The notes below the pieces were generated by a model. The model worked only from the letters and a program-made list of their open reading frames with translations. It ran no database searches and was not told where the DNA came from. From contig NZ_CP096034.1 in NCBI RefSeq assembly GCF_023115465.1, positions 186,001 through 250,000 on the forward strand: DNA of 64,000 bases, given 5' to 3'. Position 1 is the stretch's first letter; each line of letters opens with the position of its first letter. Shown here piece by piece: positions 18,627 to 26,872 of the stretch. A program made the position numbers and the translations under genes. Source of the DNA: Gottfriedia acidiceleris (GTDB lineage Bacteria > Bacillota > Bacilli > Bacillales > Bacillaceae_G).

Positions 18627-20307
18627 AAAAATTAATATAATCAATGCGGAGTATTCAGAACAATTATTACCTGAATACCAAGGAAATCCACTAATTGAGT
18701 CATTACCTCCAATACTTACTGAAGAAGAGTTTATCCAATATAGTACAGTTTTCCCAGCTTATAATAATAAAGAATGTGAGTTAGACAATAGCTATAGATT
18801 TCATTGTATTCAAAGATTGTTTCAATATTTTCAACCCTTTGAAGTACATATTGATTTAGAACAAAGGATTTCACGTGCTATTAGACAAGGTTATATTACA
18901 AGAAATCCATTTAATGTTAAACAAGTTAAACAAATGAATGATAGTTACAAAGCACTAAAACTTGGATTATTTTTAGAAAATTATGAAGGGCCTATGACTA
19001 GAACAGCAACAGGTTTTACTATAATTGGTTTTTCAGGAATTGGAAAAACGACAGCAATTGAAAAGGTGTTGTCATTATATCCACAATGCATTTTACACAA
19101 AAATTTTAGAGGGGAAATATTTCATTTTTTGCAAATTTCTTGGTTAAAGCTAGATTGTCCGTTTGATGGCTCGATAAAAGGTCTTTGTATGAGCTTCTTT
19201 TCAGAAATTGACCGTTTAATTGGAACGAACTATTTTTCTAAACTTAAGTCGAGGAATAACTCAATAGACGTATTATTACAATATATGATACATTTAGCAA
19301 ATTTACATGCGATTGGTTTAATTATAATAGATGAAATTCAGCATTTGAATTTGAGTAAAAGTGGTGGCTCGGAAAAAATGTTGAATTTTTTCGTAACACT
19401 CGTGAATACAATTGGCATCCCTGTGATAATGGTTGGAACTAATAAGGCTATTCGAATATTACAAAGTCAATTTAGACAAGCACGTCGTGGAAGTGGACAA
19501 GGCGATATGGTTTGGAATCAAATGCCTAAGAATGAGATGTGGGATTTGTTTATAGAAGGTATGTGGGATTACCAATGGACGAAAGAATTTACTCCACTAA
19601 CCAATAATATTAATTCAATCTTATATGAGGAAAGTCAAGGTATTATAGATATTGCAAAGAAGCTATTTATGATTACACAATTGCAAGCCATTAGTGCTGA
19701 TATAGAAAAAATAACACCGAGTCTAATAGAAAAAGTGGCAAAAGAAAATTTAAAATTAGTTAAACCTATGTTAAAAGCACTAAAATCTGGTATACCAAGT
19801 GAAATAGCAAAATATGATGATATCCAACCTATAGATATGGAAGAACAGATAGTAAAATTTAAAGCGTCTATAGATGTACATGAAAAAATTCGATTACAAA
19901 AAAAATTGCAAGAAAATAAAAGGAACATACAACAAAAATCTTTCTTAGAAGAGATTATGTTATTTTTATTATCATTTGAAGTAGACCCAAAAAAAGCAGA
20001 AGTACTTGCAGCTAAAATATTAAATAATCATAGTGAAGACGAGTCTTTTTCATTAGTAGATGTTAAAAAGGAAGCTATGAGATTATTATTTAGTGAAGAA
20101 AATAAAAAGAAGAATAATACAAAGGTTAAGAATTCAGCCTCAAATAAAGAGATTAAAGAAAATATTCTTTGCTATTTGGCTGACCGTGCAAAGAAGAACA
20201 AAAAATCAGTTTATGAGGAACTTTTACAAAGTGGTTATATCAAGGGAAAAATTGATTATACAGGAGAAATAGATGATATTAACATTTCCAACACCTTATC
20301 CAGATGA
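18598..20307 (+). CDS. tnsC: Tn7-like transposition regulator TnsC (AAA+ ATPase)
   Basis: 569 aa. The ATPase links target choice (TnsD) to TnsA/TnsB and gives target immunity. Walker A GFSGIGKT is at 144-151 and Walker B LIIIDE at 241-246. TTG start 10 nt after AGGAG, inside the 3' end of tnsB. The C-terminal ~180 residues are Lys-rich and helical. It overlaps tnsD by 35 bp, so tnsB-C-D are translationally coupled. Confidence 0.95.
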   Translation: MLNENLNYFKKINIINAEYSEQLLPEYQGNPLIESLPPILTEEEFIQYSTVFPAYNNKECELDNSYRFHCIQRLFQYFQPFEVHIDLEQRISRAIRQGYITRNPFNVKQVKQMNDSYKALKLGLFLENYEGPMTRTATGFTIIGFSGIGKTTAIEKVLSLYPQCILHKNFRGEIFHFLQISWLKLDCPFDGSIKGLCMSFFSEIDRLIGTNYFSKLKSRNNSIDVLLQYMIHLANLHAIGLIIIDEIQHLNLSKSGGSEKMLNFFVTLVNTIGIPVIMVGTNKAIRILQSQFRQARRGSGQGDMVWNQMPKNEMWDLFIEGMWDYQWTKEFTPLTNNINSILYEESQGIIDIAKKLFMITQLQAISADIEKITPSLIEKVAKENLKLVKPMLKALKSGIPSEIAKYDDIQPIDMEEQIVKFKASIDVHEKIRLQKKLQENKRNIQQKSFLEEIMLFLLSFEVDPKKAEVLAAKILNNHSEDESFSLVDVKKEAMRLLFSEENKKKNNTKVKNSASNKEIKENILCYLADRAKKNKKSVYEELLQSGYIKGKIDYTGEIDDINISNTLSR

Positions 20308-22138
20308 ATTGTTATATAGTGTACTTGCTCGGTATCACGTAAGAATGGGGAATATTAGTCCTAAACGAACTATAGAAGAAATATATGGTAAACGTACTAT
20401 ACGTTCAGTACTAGATTTGCCTTGCAATTTACAACTTCTTGAAAAACGTTTAAATAATCGTCATTTAACAAGTGATTTTTTTATTTACAATAATACATTA
20501 TTTCCATACTACAATGCTTTTTTTTTGCCTAAGCAAGCTGAAAAAATACTGGATTTGATGAAAAGTGAGTTCGGAGAACGGGTTCATTCTACTTCTGGAA
20601 TTACTGCGAGCAATATTAGTAGGAAAGAATTTTTTATGCATTGTGAAAAATGTTGTAAAGACGACATTGAAAAATACGGTGAAACTTTTTGGCATAGAAC
20701 ACACCAACTACCAGGTGTATTTATATGCTATAAGCATGATATACCGTTGTTTAGTACGAATGTTTCAACTAAATCTCCAAACCAGCATGAATATATCAAT
20801 GCTTCATATGAATCCGTGATAAGAGATGGAATTAAAATCAATATAAATGAAAAAGATGTTCCACACTTAATGCTAATTTCGAAATTATCATATCAGTTAC
20901 TTCATGGAAACTTCCAGCAAAACAAAAATACACATTTACAAAATTTTTATAAAAAATGCCTTAAAGAGGAGGGGCTGTGTAGTCCGTCAGGATATGTTCA
21001 ACGAGAAAAAGTTTATAATTTATTTCGAACTACTTTTTCCAATTCACTTCTTGAAATGATACAATCTGAAGTTAATTTGGAAGGAACAAACTGGTTAACA
21101 ATGATTTTCCAAAAACATCGTAAATCCTTTCATCCGCTTAGACATTTACTTATAATAATATTATTTGGAAAAGAATTGAATAGATACTTCTATGGAAAAG
21201 AAAATTATGTTCCTTTTGGTATTGGTCCATGGTATTGTTTAAATCCAGTCTGTCCAAATTATCTTACACCAGTAATTACTGACTTGAAGATAAACAGTTG
21301 TCATGATACTAAAAGACCAGTCGGTACTTTTACATGTAATTGTGGATTTGTATATTCTCGTAGAGGACCTGATACTTGTTTAGAAGATAAATATAAATTA
21401 GGAAGAATTCTAAAGTACGGTACAATTTGGAACAGTACTTTAGAACAAATGATATCTGAAGGTCGGACTTTAACAAGCATATCTGAAAAATTGAAGTGTG
21501 ACCCTTTAACAGTGAAACGAAAAGCAGTACAGTTAAACATCCCTATTAAATGGAAAGTATTTTCTACGAAAAAAAACAACAATACCCCTTCAGGGCATCA
21601 TGATAACAAGCTAATGAAAAGACGTAACGAATGGTTAGATTTTCAAGAAAAATACCCTGAATTGTCTAAAACGGAACTACGCAAATTATGTCCTTCATTA
21701 TTCATTTATCTATATAGACATGACCGAATGTGGATTGATGAAAATTCCCCGAAGTTAAAAAAAAATAAACCTGTAAACAATAGAGTAAATTGGGAAAAAC
21801 GAGACGATTGTATTCTAATGCAGGTAAAGATTATTATTCAAGAATGGGATAACGACAAAAAAAAACTAACACGTATATCTTTACATAGAATTGGGATAAA
21901 ACTTAATAAATTAAGTCTTCTTCAAAAAAATGGAGATAAACTTCCAAAAACGATGGCATATATTAATAATTGTATCGAGAATATAGAAGATTTTCAGCTA
22001 CGAAGAGTGAGGTTTTTAGCTCAACAAATGAAAATTAATGAGGAATCGATTTTGGAGTGGAAATTAATCCGTAAAGCGGGACTGAGAAACAATGTGTCAG
22101 AAAAAGTAATAGATTTGGTTCGTGAGCTGTCAGAATAA
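20273..22138 (+). CDS. tnsD: Tn7-like target-selection protein TnsD (TniQ family)
   Basis: 621 aa. The N-terminal TniQ domain begins FPTPYPDELLYSVLARYHVRMG. A zinc-binding cluster C124-x2-C127...C152-x2-H155 is followed by a second Cys-rich segment (CLNPVCPNY...CNCGFVY) and helix-turn-helix-like C-terminal modules. By analogy it binds the 3' coding end of glmS and recruits TnsC; the insertion 24 bp past glmS is consistent. No TnsE gene is present, so plasmid- or replication-directed movement by that route is not expected. It stops 10 bp before the first end site. Confidence 0.93.
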   Translation: MILTFPTPYPDELLYSVLARYHVRMGNISPKRTIEEIYGKRTIRSVLDLPCNLQLLEKRLNNRHLTSDFFIYNNTLFPYYNAFFLPKQAEKILDLMKSEFGERVHSTSGITASNISRKEFFMHCEKCCKDDIEKYGETFWHRTHQLPGVFICYKHDIPLFSTNVSTKSPNQHEYINASYESVIRDGIKININEKDVPHLMLISKLSYQLLHGNFQQNKNTHLQNFYKKCLKEEGLCSPSGYVQREKVYNLFRTTFSNSLLEMIQSEVNLEGTNWLTMIFQKHRKSFHPLRHLLIIILFGKELNRYFYGKENYVPFGIGPWYCLNPVCPNYLTPVITDLKINSCHDTKRPVGTFTCNCGFVYSRRGPDTCLEDKYKLGRILKYGTIWNSTLEQMISEGRTLTSISEKLKCDPLTVKRKAVQLNIPIKWKVFSTKKNNNTPSGHHDNKLMKRRNEWLDFQEKYPELSKTELRKLCPSLFIYLYRHDRMWIDENSPKLKKNKPVNNRVNWEKRDDCILMQVKIIIQEWDNDKKKLTRISLHRIGIKLNKLSLLQKNGDKLPKTMAYINNCIENIEDFQLRRVRFLAQQMKINEESILEWKLIRKAGLRNNVSEKVIDLVRELSE

Positions 22139-22147
22139 AATTGTACT

Positions 22148-22276
22148 AGTTACTAACTTTGTTTGTAAGCATAAATAATATTTAGTTACCAACTTTGTTT
22201 TCCGTGTATTGTTTAACACAACGGTAGAATGCGGGTTTCGTGTTTTCAAAGTTACCAACTTTGTTTGTTATTAACA
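22148..22276 (-). repeat. distal transposon end with three spaced TnsB-type sites
   Basis: Three copies of AGTTACCAACTTTGTTT (one with T for C) at 22148-22164, 22184-22200 and 22250-22266, inverted relative to the glmS-proximal array and separated by 19 and 49 bp. The terminus is TTAACA at 22271-22276. Confidence 0.9.
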
Positions 22277-22281
22277 CTGAT
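22277..22281. repeat. target-site duplication, right copy (CTGAT)
   Basis: Exact copy of 1998-2002, directly after the transposon terminus. Confidence 0.95.
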
Positions 22282-22297
22282 CAGGGAGTGTAAAATG

Positions 22298-22396
22298 ATG
22301 ACTAAATTTAACGATGAAAATATCATCCCTACAAAAGACGATTTTCACGTTAGTGAAGTTGATGAGCGTGTTGTAATAAGAAAACCAATTAAATAA
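22298..22396 (+). CDS. micro-ORF, 32 aa, formerly next to glmS
   Basis: ATG 22298, 9 nt after GGGAG (22284-22288), aligns with the start of the micro-ORF at 2165. An ATG one codon earlier is possible. The product ends VSEVDERVVIRKPIK. Removing the transposon would place this gene about 38 bp downstream of the glmS stop, probably in its transcript. Function unknown. Confidence 0.65.
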   Translation: MTKFNDENIIPTKDDFHVSEVDERVVIRKPIK

Positions 22397-22416
22397 CTTT
22401 CAATTTAAAATACAGG

Positions 22417-22449
22417 GGACTAGTGGTGCTAACCATTAGTCCTTTTTTT
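22417..22449 (+). terminator. terminator after the micro-ORF
   Basis: 11-bp stem GGACTAGTGGT (22417-22427) / ACCATTAGTCC (22432-22442), then T7. Probably the original end of the glmS transcript. Confidence 0.85.
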
Positions 22450-22559
22450 ATTTTGAACATGATCATACAGACAAACTAAACTTCTGTAGTTTTATAAAAA
22501 ACAAAAATTTAACGAAACTAAGTTAATCAATTGAGGCCTTCAAATAAGATTTACGAAAA

Positions 22560-22604
22560 AAAAGATAGGTAAGCAGATAATAATCTGTTACCTATCTTTT
22601 TTTT
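22560..22604. terminator. strong bidirectional hairpin
   Basis: AGATAGGTAA-CAGAT pairs with ATCTG-TTACCTATCT (22563-22578 / 22583-22597, one bulged G), flanked by A and T runs. It lies between the glmS unit and the psp operon. Confidence 0.75.
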
Positions 22605-22691
22605 GATCAAAATTAATTTTTCGTTTTCACTATAATTTCACCATATTTTATTAGAATTCAATTTATTAAGAAATGAGAGGAGGGAAATAAC

Positions 22692-23102
22692 ATGAATAAA
22701 AGAGTAAAGAGAATTTTTACATGGGTCTCTATTACTGCAGTTTTTGTTTTAGGGGTACATTTTTTTCTTAGATTACTAGGTGGTTTTCATGAAAGACGTT
22801 TTGCTGATCAACATTCAATGTTCATGGATAGAGGCGGTCGAAACGAATTTAGATCACATCAGATGATGCATGGCCCACACCATTTTCATGATTTTTCTTG
22901 GATTGGTTTAGTATTATTCCTTTTAATCGCATTTGCGGTAGTGACTTTTATCTTTAAAAAGTTAGTTAAAAAGGGACAAGCTAGCCAGGTTAATCAAATT
23001 TCATTAGATACAACTAGTTTTAACACACCTATAAACAGAACAAACGCAGATTTATTGGATAAATGGGAAAAAAATCTATTATCAAAAAAGGAGAATAATT
23101 AA
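22692..23102 (+). CDS. small membrane protein with His/Met-rich loop, psp operon
   Basis: 136 aa. One helix at ~8-28, then a ~35-residue loop rich in His, Arg and Met (HQMMHGPHHFHDF), a second helix at ~68-90, and a cytosolic tail. AGGAGG-like site before the ATG. One base separates it from the PspA-family gene, so the two are co-transcribed. It could anchor or sense envelope stress for PspA, as LiaI or PspB/C do in other species. The His/Met cluster could bind a metal; that is inference. Confidence 0.7.
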   Translation: MNKRVKRIFTWVSITAVFVLGVHFFLRLLGGFHERRFADQHSMFMDRGGRNEFRSHQMMHGPHHFHDFSWIGLVLFLLIAFAVVTFIFKKLVKKGQASQVNQISLDTTSFNTPINRTNADLLDKWEKNLLSKKENN

Positions 23103-23103
23103 A

Positions 23104-23772
23104 ATGGGTATTTTTAAAAGAATGAAATCAATATCGTTGGCTAAAGTGAACGGAGCATTAGATGGTTTAGAAGATCCAATCTCAATGTTAAATCAATATA
23201 TTAGAGAAATGGAAGAAGATCTTTTGAAAGGTCAGGAAGCACTCTCTCGTCAAATCTATCTAGAGAATAAGCAAAAAGCATTGATTTTAGAGACAGAAGG
23301 GCTGGTAAACAAAAGAAGTGGACAAGCTAAGCTCGCAGTTGAAAATGGAGAGGATTCCATTGCAAAACTGGCAATACAGGAAAAACTTGTTCATGAAAAA
23401 CAGCTAAGCCTATATACAGAGCAGTTAAATACAATTCAAAATCAAACTCAGTCACTTTATGAAAAATTAGATGAACTGAAAGGAAAATATGATGAATTTC
23501 TGCATAAGAGACTGTTACTAGTTTCTAGAGCAAATATTGCAAAATCAATTAAACAAATTCAACAAACATCTGTTTCATTTAATTCAGAAACAATTGCAAA
23601 TGGAATCTCGCGTGCTGAAGATCGAATACTTATGATGGAAGCAGAAGTACAAGCTCAAATTAAATTTGCATATCATAATAACCAATCTATTGGATATAAA
23701 GATAACGTAATGAGTGATGAAATAGAAGAAGAGCTACAAAAGCTAAAGCAGCATGCTGTGGAAACTGCGTAA
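23104..23772 (+). CDS. PspA/IM30 (LiaH-like) envelope-stress protein
   Basis: 222 aa, the usual PspA length. The N-terminus MGIFKRMKSISLAKVNGALD and DPISMLNQYIREMEEDL is typical. The rest is one long coiled-coil that oligomerises on damaged inner membrane. Co-transcribed with the upstream membrane protein and followed by a terminator. The adjacent two-component system probably controls it, as LiaRS and similar systems do, though here the regulator is OmpR-type. Confidence 0.9.
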   Translation: MGIFKRMKSISLAKVNGALDGLEDPISMLNQYIREMEEDLLKGQEALSRQIYLENKQKALILETEGLVNKRSGQAKLAVENGEDSIAKLAIQEKLVHEKQLSLYTEQLNTIQNQTQSLYEKLDELKGKYDEFLHKRLLLVSRANIAKSIKQIQQTSVSFNSETIANGISRAEDRILMMEAEVQAQIKFAYHNNQSIGYKDNVMSDEIEEELQKLKQHAVETA

Positions 23773-23795
23773 GGTCATGACCTAAAAAAATTTCG

Positions 23796-23836
23796 GGGAG
23801 CACCGTATTAAATTAACGGGTGCTTCCTTTTATTTT
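23796..23836 (+). terminator. terminator after pspA-like gene
   Basis: GGAGCACCGT pairs with ACGGGTGCTTCC (about 23797-23827), then a T-rich run. Confidence 0.75.
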
Positions 23837-23915
23837 ATAATTGATTTGAAAATGGAAAAGATGAAGAAGACAACTGAATATAGAGATACGTATATAAAAC
23901 GAGGGAGTAATATTG

Positions 23916-24593
23916 ATGATGAATATACTAGTAGCTGAAGATGATTTGAAACTTGGTGAGCTAATCAGTTATATGTTAAAGAAAAAAGCAGGTTATAAAG
24001 TGGAGTGGGTTACAGAGGGAGAAGAAGCTTACTATTACGCTACGAACACCCATTATGATGTCTTAATATTAGATTGGATGATGCCAGGGGGAACAGGAAT
24101 AGAAGTGTGTCGTAGGTTACGTAAAGAAGGATATTCAGGAGCGATTCTAATCCTTACAGCTAAAGACGCCCTAGAGGACCGCATTGTAGGACTGGACTCA
24201 GGAGCTGATGATTACTTAGTTAAACCTTTTGAAATTGATGAGCTACTAGCTCGATTAAGAGCACTTTCTAGGCGTAATTATGCTCCTATTTTAGAGGAAG
24301 AAATTATTATAAGTGATATGATTCTAAATCGTACAAGCCAATCAATCAGAGGTGGAGACACTGAAATACAATTAAGCCCTCGCGAATTTCAATTAGTTGA
24401 TTTTTTAATACAGAATAAAGGGCAAGTATTACCTCGTGAAATTATTTTGGAGCGGGTATGGGGTTTTGATTCAGATGTTGCAATGAAAACGATTGATGCT
24501 ACTGTTAAACTTCTTCGAAAGAAACTAGATTTGCTTGGTAAACAAGATTTGCTACAAAGCATTAGAGGGGTAGGATATAAATTTGATAACTAA
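23916..24593 (+). CDS. OmpR-family response regulator
   Basis: 225 aa. Receiver domain with acidic pocket E8-D9-D10, phospho-acceptor D53 (LILDWMM), T81 and K103 (LVKPF). The C-terminal winged helix contains LSPREFQLVDFLI and IRGVGYKF. GAGGGAG lies 8 nt before ATG 23916; a TTG one codon earlier and an ATG one codon later are alternatives. It overlaps the sensor kinase by 11 bp. Probable target: the adjacent pspA-like operon. Confidence 0.92.
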   Translation: MMNILVAEDDLKLGELISYMLKKKAGYKVEWVTEGEEAYYYATNTHYDVLILDWMMPGGTGIEVCRRLRKEGYSGAILILTAKDALEDRIVGLDSGADDYLVKPFEIDELLARLRALSRRNYAPILEEEIIISDMILNRTSQSIRGGDTEIQLSPREFQLVDFLIQNKGQVLPREIILERVWGFDSDVAMKTIDATVKLLRKKLDLLGKQDLLQSIRGVGYKFDN

Positions 24594-26010
24594 TCTTATT
24601 TCTTCTTTACGTGATTTCCGAAATCGTGGAGGAAGAGATGTTTTTAAGCGTACGCAAAATCGCCTAACAGTACTATATAGCGGACTTGTTATGCTATTTC
24701 TAATTATATTCATCATCATAGTCTTTGTAGTGTTATATGTAGTCTTAATGAGTGATCAAAGACGTACAGTGGAATCATTGGCTAGTCAAGAAGCAAAGAT
24801 TATCGAAAACTATATGATTCAAAATCAACAAGAAAACCTCCACGGCGATAATCAAGATGTAGTTTTAGCAGGTGTCGATCAATTTTTTTATTATGTAGTT
24901 AATCCAAATGGAGAATTAATAATGGGACAGGAGGATATCCCACAAATAAGGTCTAGGCTGTTTGGACAAATAAAAGATTGGATTCCAAAAGAAAATGAAA
25001 CCCGAAAGGTAAAAATAAAATTAGAACATGAAGAGTTTGAAAACGACATGAGAAAATTCCATGATCATGATATTCATGTTCCTTCAAATCGAAAAGAAAT
25101 TTGGTTGATGGTATCAAGTAAACCACTATTTTATAAAGGAAATTTCATCGGTACAATTTATGTTGGAAAAGATATTTCGGATATTTATCATTTATTCAAA
25201 TTTGTTGTCATTATACTAGTTGGCTTAACAATCGTATTTTCTGGAGTTGCACTTTATATCAGTTTTTTTATGTCAAAGAAAGCGATGATCCCTATCTTTA
25301 AATCATTTAACCGACAGCGAGAATTTGTTGCAGATGCTTCTCATGAATTAAGAACACCATTAAGCGTTTTATTATCGTCGATCGATGCAATGGAAATGAC
25401 AATCGATATAGAGAAAGATGATTTTTCTCGAAAGCTTTTATTTAATATGAAAGACGAAGTAAAAAGGATGACAAACTTAGTCAGCGGATTATTAACATTA
25501 GCTCGTTCAGACTCGGATCAAGTTGAAATTAAATTAGAGAAGTTTGAATTTCGTTCCATTGCAGAAAAGGCGCTTGTATCTCTACAACCGTTAGCAGCAT
25601 CAAAACAAATTAATTTAAACTTAATTGCTCCAGAGAAGGTAATCGCTGTGGGAGACTCTGAAAAGTTATCACAGCTTTTATATATATTAATAGATAATGG
25701 GATTAAGTATACGCCTATTGGAGGAGAGGTTCAGTTAGTTCTTTCGGATAAAGAAAATGAACTATGTATCCAAGTAACTGATACAGGTATTGGAATTAAA
25801 CCTGAAGACCATGCACGAATATTTGACCGTTTTTATCGGTCTGATAAATCAAGATCTAGACAAATTGGTAGCCATGGTTTAGGCTTGGCGATTGCAAAAT
25901 GGATCGTGGAAATTCATAATGGAACTATTCAAGTAAATAGTGAAGTTGGAAAAGGAAGTACGTTTACTATTCGGATTCCAACTTCTAATATGAATAGTAA
26001 AAAGGCATAA
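24583..26010 (+). CDS. sensor histidine kinase
   Basis: 475 aa, TTG start within the regulator gene. Membrane helix ~30-54, extracellular sensor ~55-204 with a His-rich patch (KFHDHDIH), helix ~205-228. The HisKA H-box SHELRTPLS has the phosphorylated His near 254; the ATPase has N box NGIKYTP, G1 DTGIGI and G2 HGLGLAI. It phosphorylates the partner regulator. The His patch facing outside resembles the His-rich loop of the psp-operon membrane protein. Confidence 0.93.
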   Translation: MITNLISSLRDFRNRGGRDVFKRTQNRLTVLYSGLVMLFLIIFIIIVFVVLYVVLMSDQRRTVESLASQEAKIIENYMIQNQQENLHGDNQDVVLAGVDQFFYYVVNPNGELIMGQEDIPQIRSRLFGQIKDWIPKENETRKVKIKLEHEEFENDMRKFHDHDIHVPSNRKEIWLMVSSKPLFYKGNFIGTIYVGKDISDIYHLFKFVVIILVGLTIVFSGVALYISFFMSKKAMIPIFKSFNRQREFVADASHELRTPLSVLLSSIDAMEMTIDIEKDDFSRKLLFNMKDEVKRMTNLVSGLLTLARSDSDQVEIKLEKFEFRSIAEKALVSLQPLAASKQINLNLIAPEKVIAVGDSEKLSQLLYILIDNGIKYTPIGGEVQLVLSDKENELCIQVTDTGIGIKPEDHARIFDRFYRSDKSRSRQIGSHGLGLAIAKWIVEIHNGTIQVNSEVGKGSTFTIRIPTSNMNSKKA

Positions 26011-26149
26011 GCCACAAGAGTAGAATAACCGATAAAAAGAAGTGGAAAATAAAAAAGGTTAAATTTGAATGAATTCGTTTCCTATTGTTTTAAAAGAACA
26101 ATTGCCGAAATTAGAAATCCATTTTTCCTAAAAGAGAGGAATGTTGACG

Positions 26150-26575
26150 TTGAAAATTGCTTTCATTGCACACGATCAAAAGAAAAAAGAATTAGTAAAT
26201 TTTGCAATGGCATATGAATCTATTTTATCTAAACATGAATTATATTCAACAGGAACAACAGGAACAAAAATAATGGAAAATACAAATTTAAAAATACATC
26301 GATTTAATTCTGGACCACTTGGGGGAGACCAGGAAATAGGTGCCTTAATAGCGAAGAATTTGATGGATATTGTTATCTTTTTTCGAGATCCACTTACAGC
26401 GCAACCACATGAACCTGATATTTTGGCTTTAATTCGTTTATGTGATGTTTACTCGATTCCTTTAGCAACGAACATGGGTACAGCAGAAATTTTAATTCAT
26501 GGTTTAGAGCGAGGGGACTTAAAGTGGAGAAACATCGTACATGATAAACAAATTCGAGAAAGCAATAAATCTTAA
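26150..26575 (+). CDS. mgsA: methylglyoxal synthase
   Basis: 141 aa. Converts dihydroxyacetone phosphate to methylglyoxal, an overflow route relieving sugar-phosphate stress. Family features: [11 protein letters not shown] at the start, STGTTGT phosphate loop, [10 protein letters not shown] and FFRDPL with the catalytic acids. The start is TTG 26150, 9 nt after GAGAGGA, giving the conserved MKIA N-terminus. An ATG at 26141 abuts the ribosome site and is not used in my reading. Confidence 0.93.
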   Translation: MKIAFIAHDQKKKELVNFAMAYESILSKHELYSTGTTGTKIMENTNLKIHRFNSGPLGGDQEIGALIAKNLMDIVIFFRDPLTAQPHEPDILALIRLCDVYSIPLATNMGTAEILIHGLERGDLKWRNIVHDKQIRESNKS

Positions 26576-26651
26576 AAAAGATGTAATAATCGAATAATTA
26601 ACTTTGATGAAGGAAAAAGTAATGCTAGTTCAGTTAAAAAGGAGGTTTATG

Positions 26652-26816
26652 ATGGATAATCAAGATTTTGGACATACACATGATACAGGTGAAACAGTAA
26701 AGATTACGGGCTATTATACTGATAAAGACGGGGAGCATATTGAATTAAAAGCAGGACAAAAATTCCCTAATTGCCCTTCATCAGGAAAGCCAACTAAATG
26801 GAGACACGGACGTTAA
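26652..26816 (+). CDS. YjzC-like small protein, 54 aa
   Basis: ATG 26652 lies 6 nt after GGAGG; longer in-frame starts lack a site. The product has HTHDTGETVKITGYY, then LKAGQKFPNCPSSGKPTKW, the pattern of the YjzC family in Bacilli (short, soluble, function unknown). Separate unit ending at a bidirectional terminator. Confidence 0.7.
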   Translation: MDNQDFGHTHDTGETVKITGYYTDKDGEHIELKAGQKFPNCPSSGKPTKWRHGR

Positions 26817-26833
26817 AATTAGATTTTAAAGTA

Positions 26834-26872
26834 AAAAAGATTGTACTTAAATACATAGTACAATCTTTTTTT
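26834..26872. terminator. bidirectional terminator
   Basis: AAGATTGTACT / AGTACAATCTT with flanking A and T runs, shared by the YjzC-like gene (+) and copD (-). Confidence 0.85.

Larger units (their letters stand above)
2003..22276. mobile_element. Tn7-like transposon at attTn7 carrying defence cargo
   Basis: The left terminus is TGTTAAAAACAAACAAAG. The right terminus read on the minus strand is TGTTAATAACAAACAAAG (17 of 18 identical). Both begin TGT and are flanked by CTGAT. The element is 20,274 bp. It encodes TnsA, TnsB, TnsC and a TnsD/TniQ protein at the glmS-distal end, but no TnsE. Cargo in order: a micro-ORF, a 152-aa unknown, a type I restriction-modification operon, and a type IV CBASS operon. 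Insertion just past glmS fits TnsD-type targeting. All ends and all four transposition genes look intact, so the element may still be active; that last point is inference. Confidence 0.96.
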
